Source: an uncultured Alphaproteobacteria bacterium
GTDB taxonomy: Bacteria > Pseudomonadota > Alphaproteobacteria > Rs-D84
Assembly: GCA_947054455.1 (NCBI GenBank)
Contig: CAMRWN010000002.1
Location: 83,976-147,975 of the forward strand
Reading direction: 5' to 3'
DNA length: 64,000 bases
Made by a program: the position numbers and the translations under genes. Below, one piece after another: positions 63,778-64,000 of the stretch; the stretch's first letter is position 1; each line of letters opens with the position of its first letter. Under the pieces are notes generated by a model. It ran no database searches. It saw nothing but the letters and a program-made list of their open reading frames with translations, and had not been told where the DNA came from.

Positions 63778-64000
63778 ATGATTTTGATAATAAATACATC
63801 AGGGGCCGGGCTGGAATTCGCAATGGGCGAACATTATGCGCACATTGATGCGGAAAAGCAGTCCGCCGCCCTGCCCGCCGCAACGCAAAAATTTTTAAAC
63901 GAATGCGGCGCTGCATGGTCAGATTTGCACGCAATCGGCGTTGTCGTTGGCCCCGGCAGTTTTACCGGCATTCGTCTGGGCATTGCATATGCCAAAGGAC
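63778..64000 (+). CDS. tsaB: tRNA t6A37 synthesis protein TsaB (partial)
   Basis: Only the first 74 codons are in the window. MILIINTSGAGLEFAM and the diagnostic IGVVVGPGSFTGIRLGIAYAKG identify TsaB (YeaZ), the pseudo-enzyme partner that activates TsaD for t6A synthesis. The gene runs off the right edge. Confidence 0.93.
   Translation, partial: MILIINTSGAGLEFAMGEHYAHIDAEKQSAALPAATQKFLNECGAAWSDLHAIGVVVGPGSFTGIRLGIAYAKG

Overview
The window looks like one chromosomal segment of an alphaproteobacterium. The evidence is a circularly permuted tmRNA gene, a DUF1013 (TrcR-type) regulator, a DUF2155 protein, an XRE regulator of the alphaproteobacterial type, and the rpsP-rimM-trmD-rplS operon. The mix of housekeeping genes with very large cysteine-rich secreted proteins and a Bacteroides-type (Mpi-like) DNA invertase suggests a host- or gut-associated lineage of the uncultured RF32/Enterousia kind. 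That placement comes from memory of such genomes and was not tested.

Layout. 1-480: end of an unknown gene and RNase P RNA. 610-14745: a 1579-residue Cys-rich surface protein, dnaE-rsmH, two small proteins of unknown function, and two more secreted Cys-containing proteins. 14792-22251: XRE regulator, gpmI, tadA, rsmD, rplY, dnaK, an unassigned structured RNA, and an atypical phosphofructokinase. 22351-27128: LysM membrane protein, an Mpi-like invertase, a 5'-truncated 926-residue protein with features of toxin or effector domains, and tRNA-Gly. 27260-35511: glutamate dehydrogenase, the ribosomal/tRNA-modification operon, an envelope operon ending in tsaD, and xseA. 35525-40329 (minus): recN and an addA split into helicase and nuclease genes. 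40427-49694: coiled-coil membrane protein, rpoD, trcR-like gene, cysS, a gene remnant, tRNA-Ser(GCT), an accD-accA fusion and ihfB. 49844-53643: peroxiredoxin, Atl protein, tRNA-Ser(CGA) with an AT-rich islet (L,D-transpeptidase-like protein plus small membrane protein), a putative sRNA and a frameshifted secreted protein. 53671-64000: amidase, secreted protein, prfB with its frameshift, tRNA-Arg with a duplicated 3' end, lipoprotein, rubrerythrin, obgE, ssrA, a Lon-like protein without a protease domain, and the start of tsaB.

How it works together. Most genes are core functions: replication and repair (dnaE, recN, xseA, AddA), translation and tRNA modification (rsmH, rsmD, tadA, trmD, tsaD, tsaB, prfB, obgE), central metabolism (pfk, gpmI, gdhA, accDA) and stress defence (dnaK, peroxiredoxin, rubrerythrin). 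Several genes have a -10 box so close to the ATG, and no Shine-Dalgarno, that leaderless mRNAs are likely. Accessory content sits in three places: the invertase/effector locus (23.5-27.0 kb) and the two tRNA-Ser-associated sites (47.3 and 51.2-52.9 kb). These hold the most interesting candidates: a possible ADP-ribosyltransferase/phosphothreonine-lyase-like effector beside a DNA invertase, and a possible cell-wall toxin/immunity islet flanked by a tRNA-derived direct repeat.
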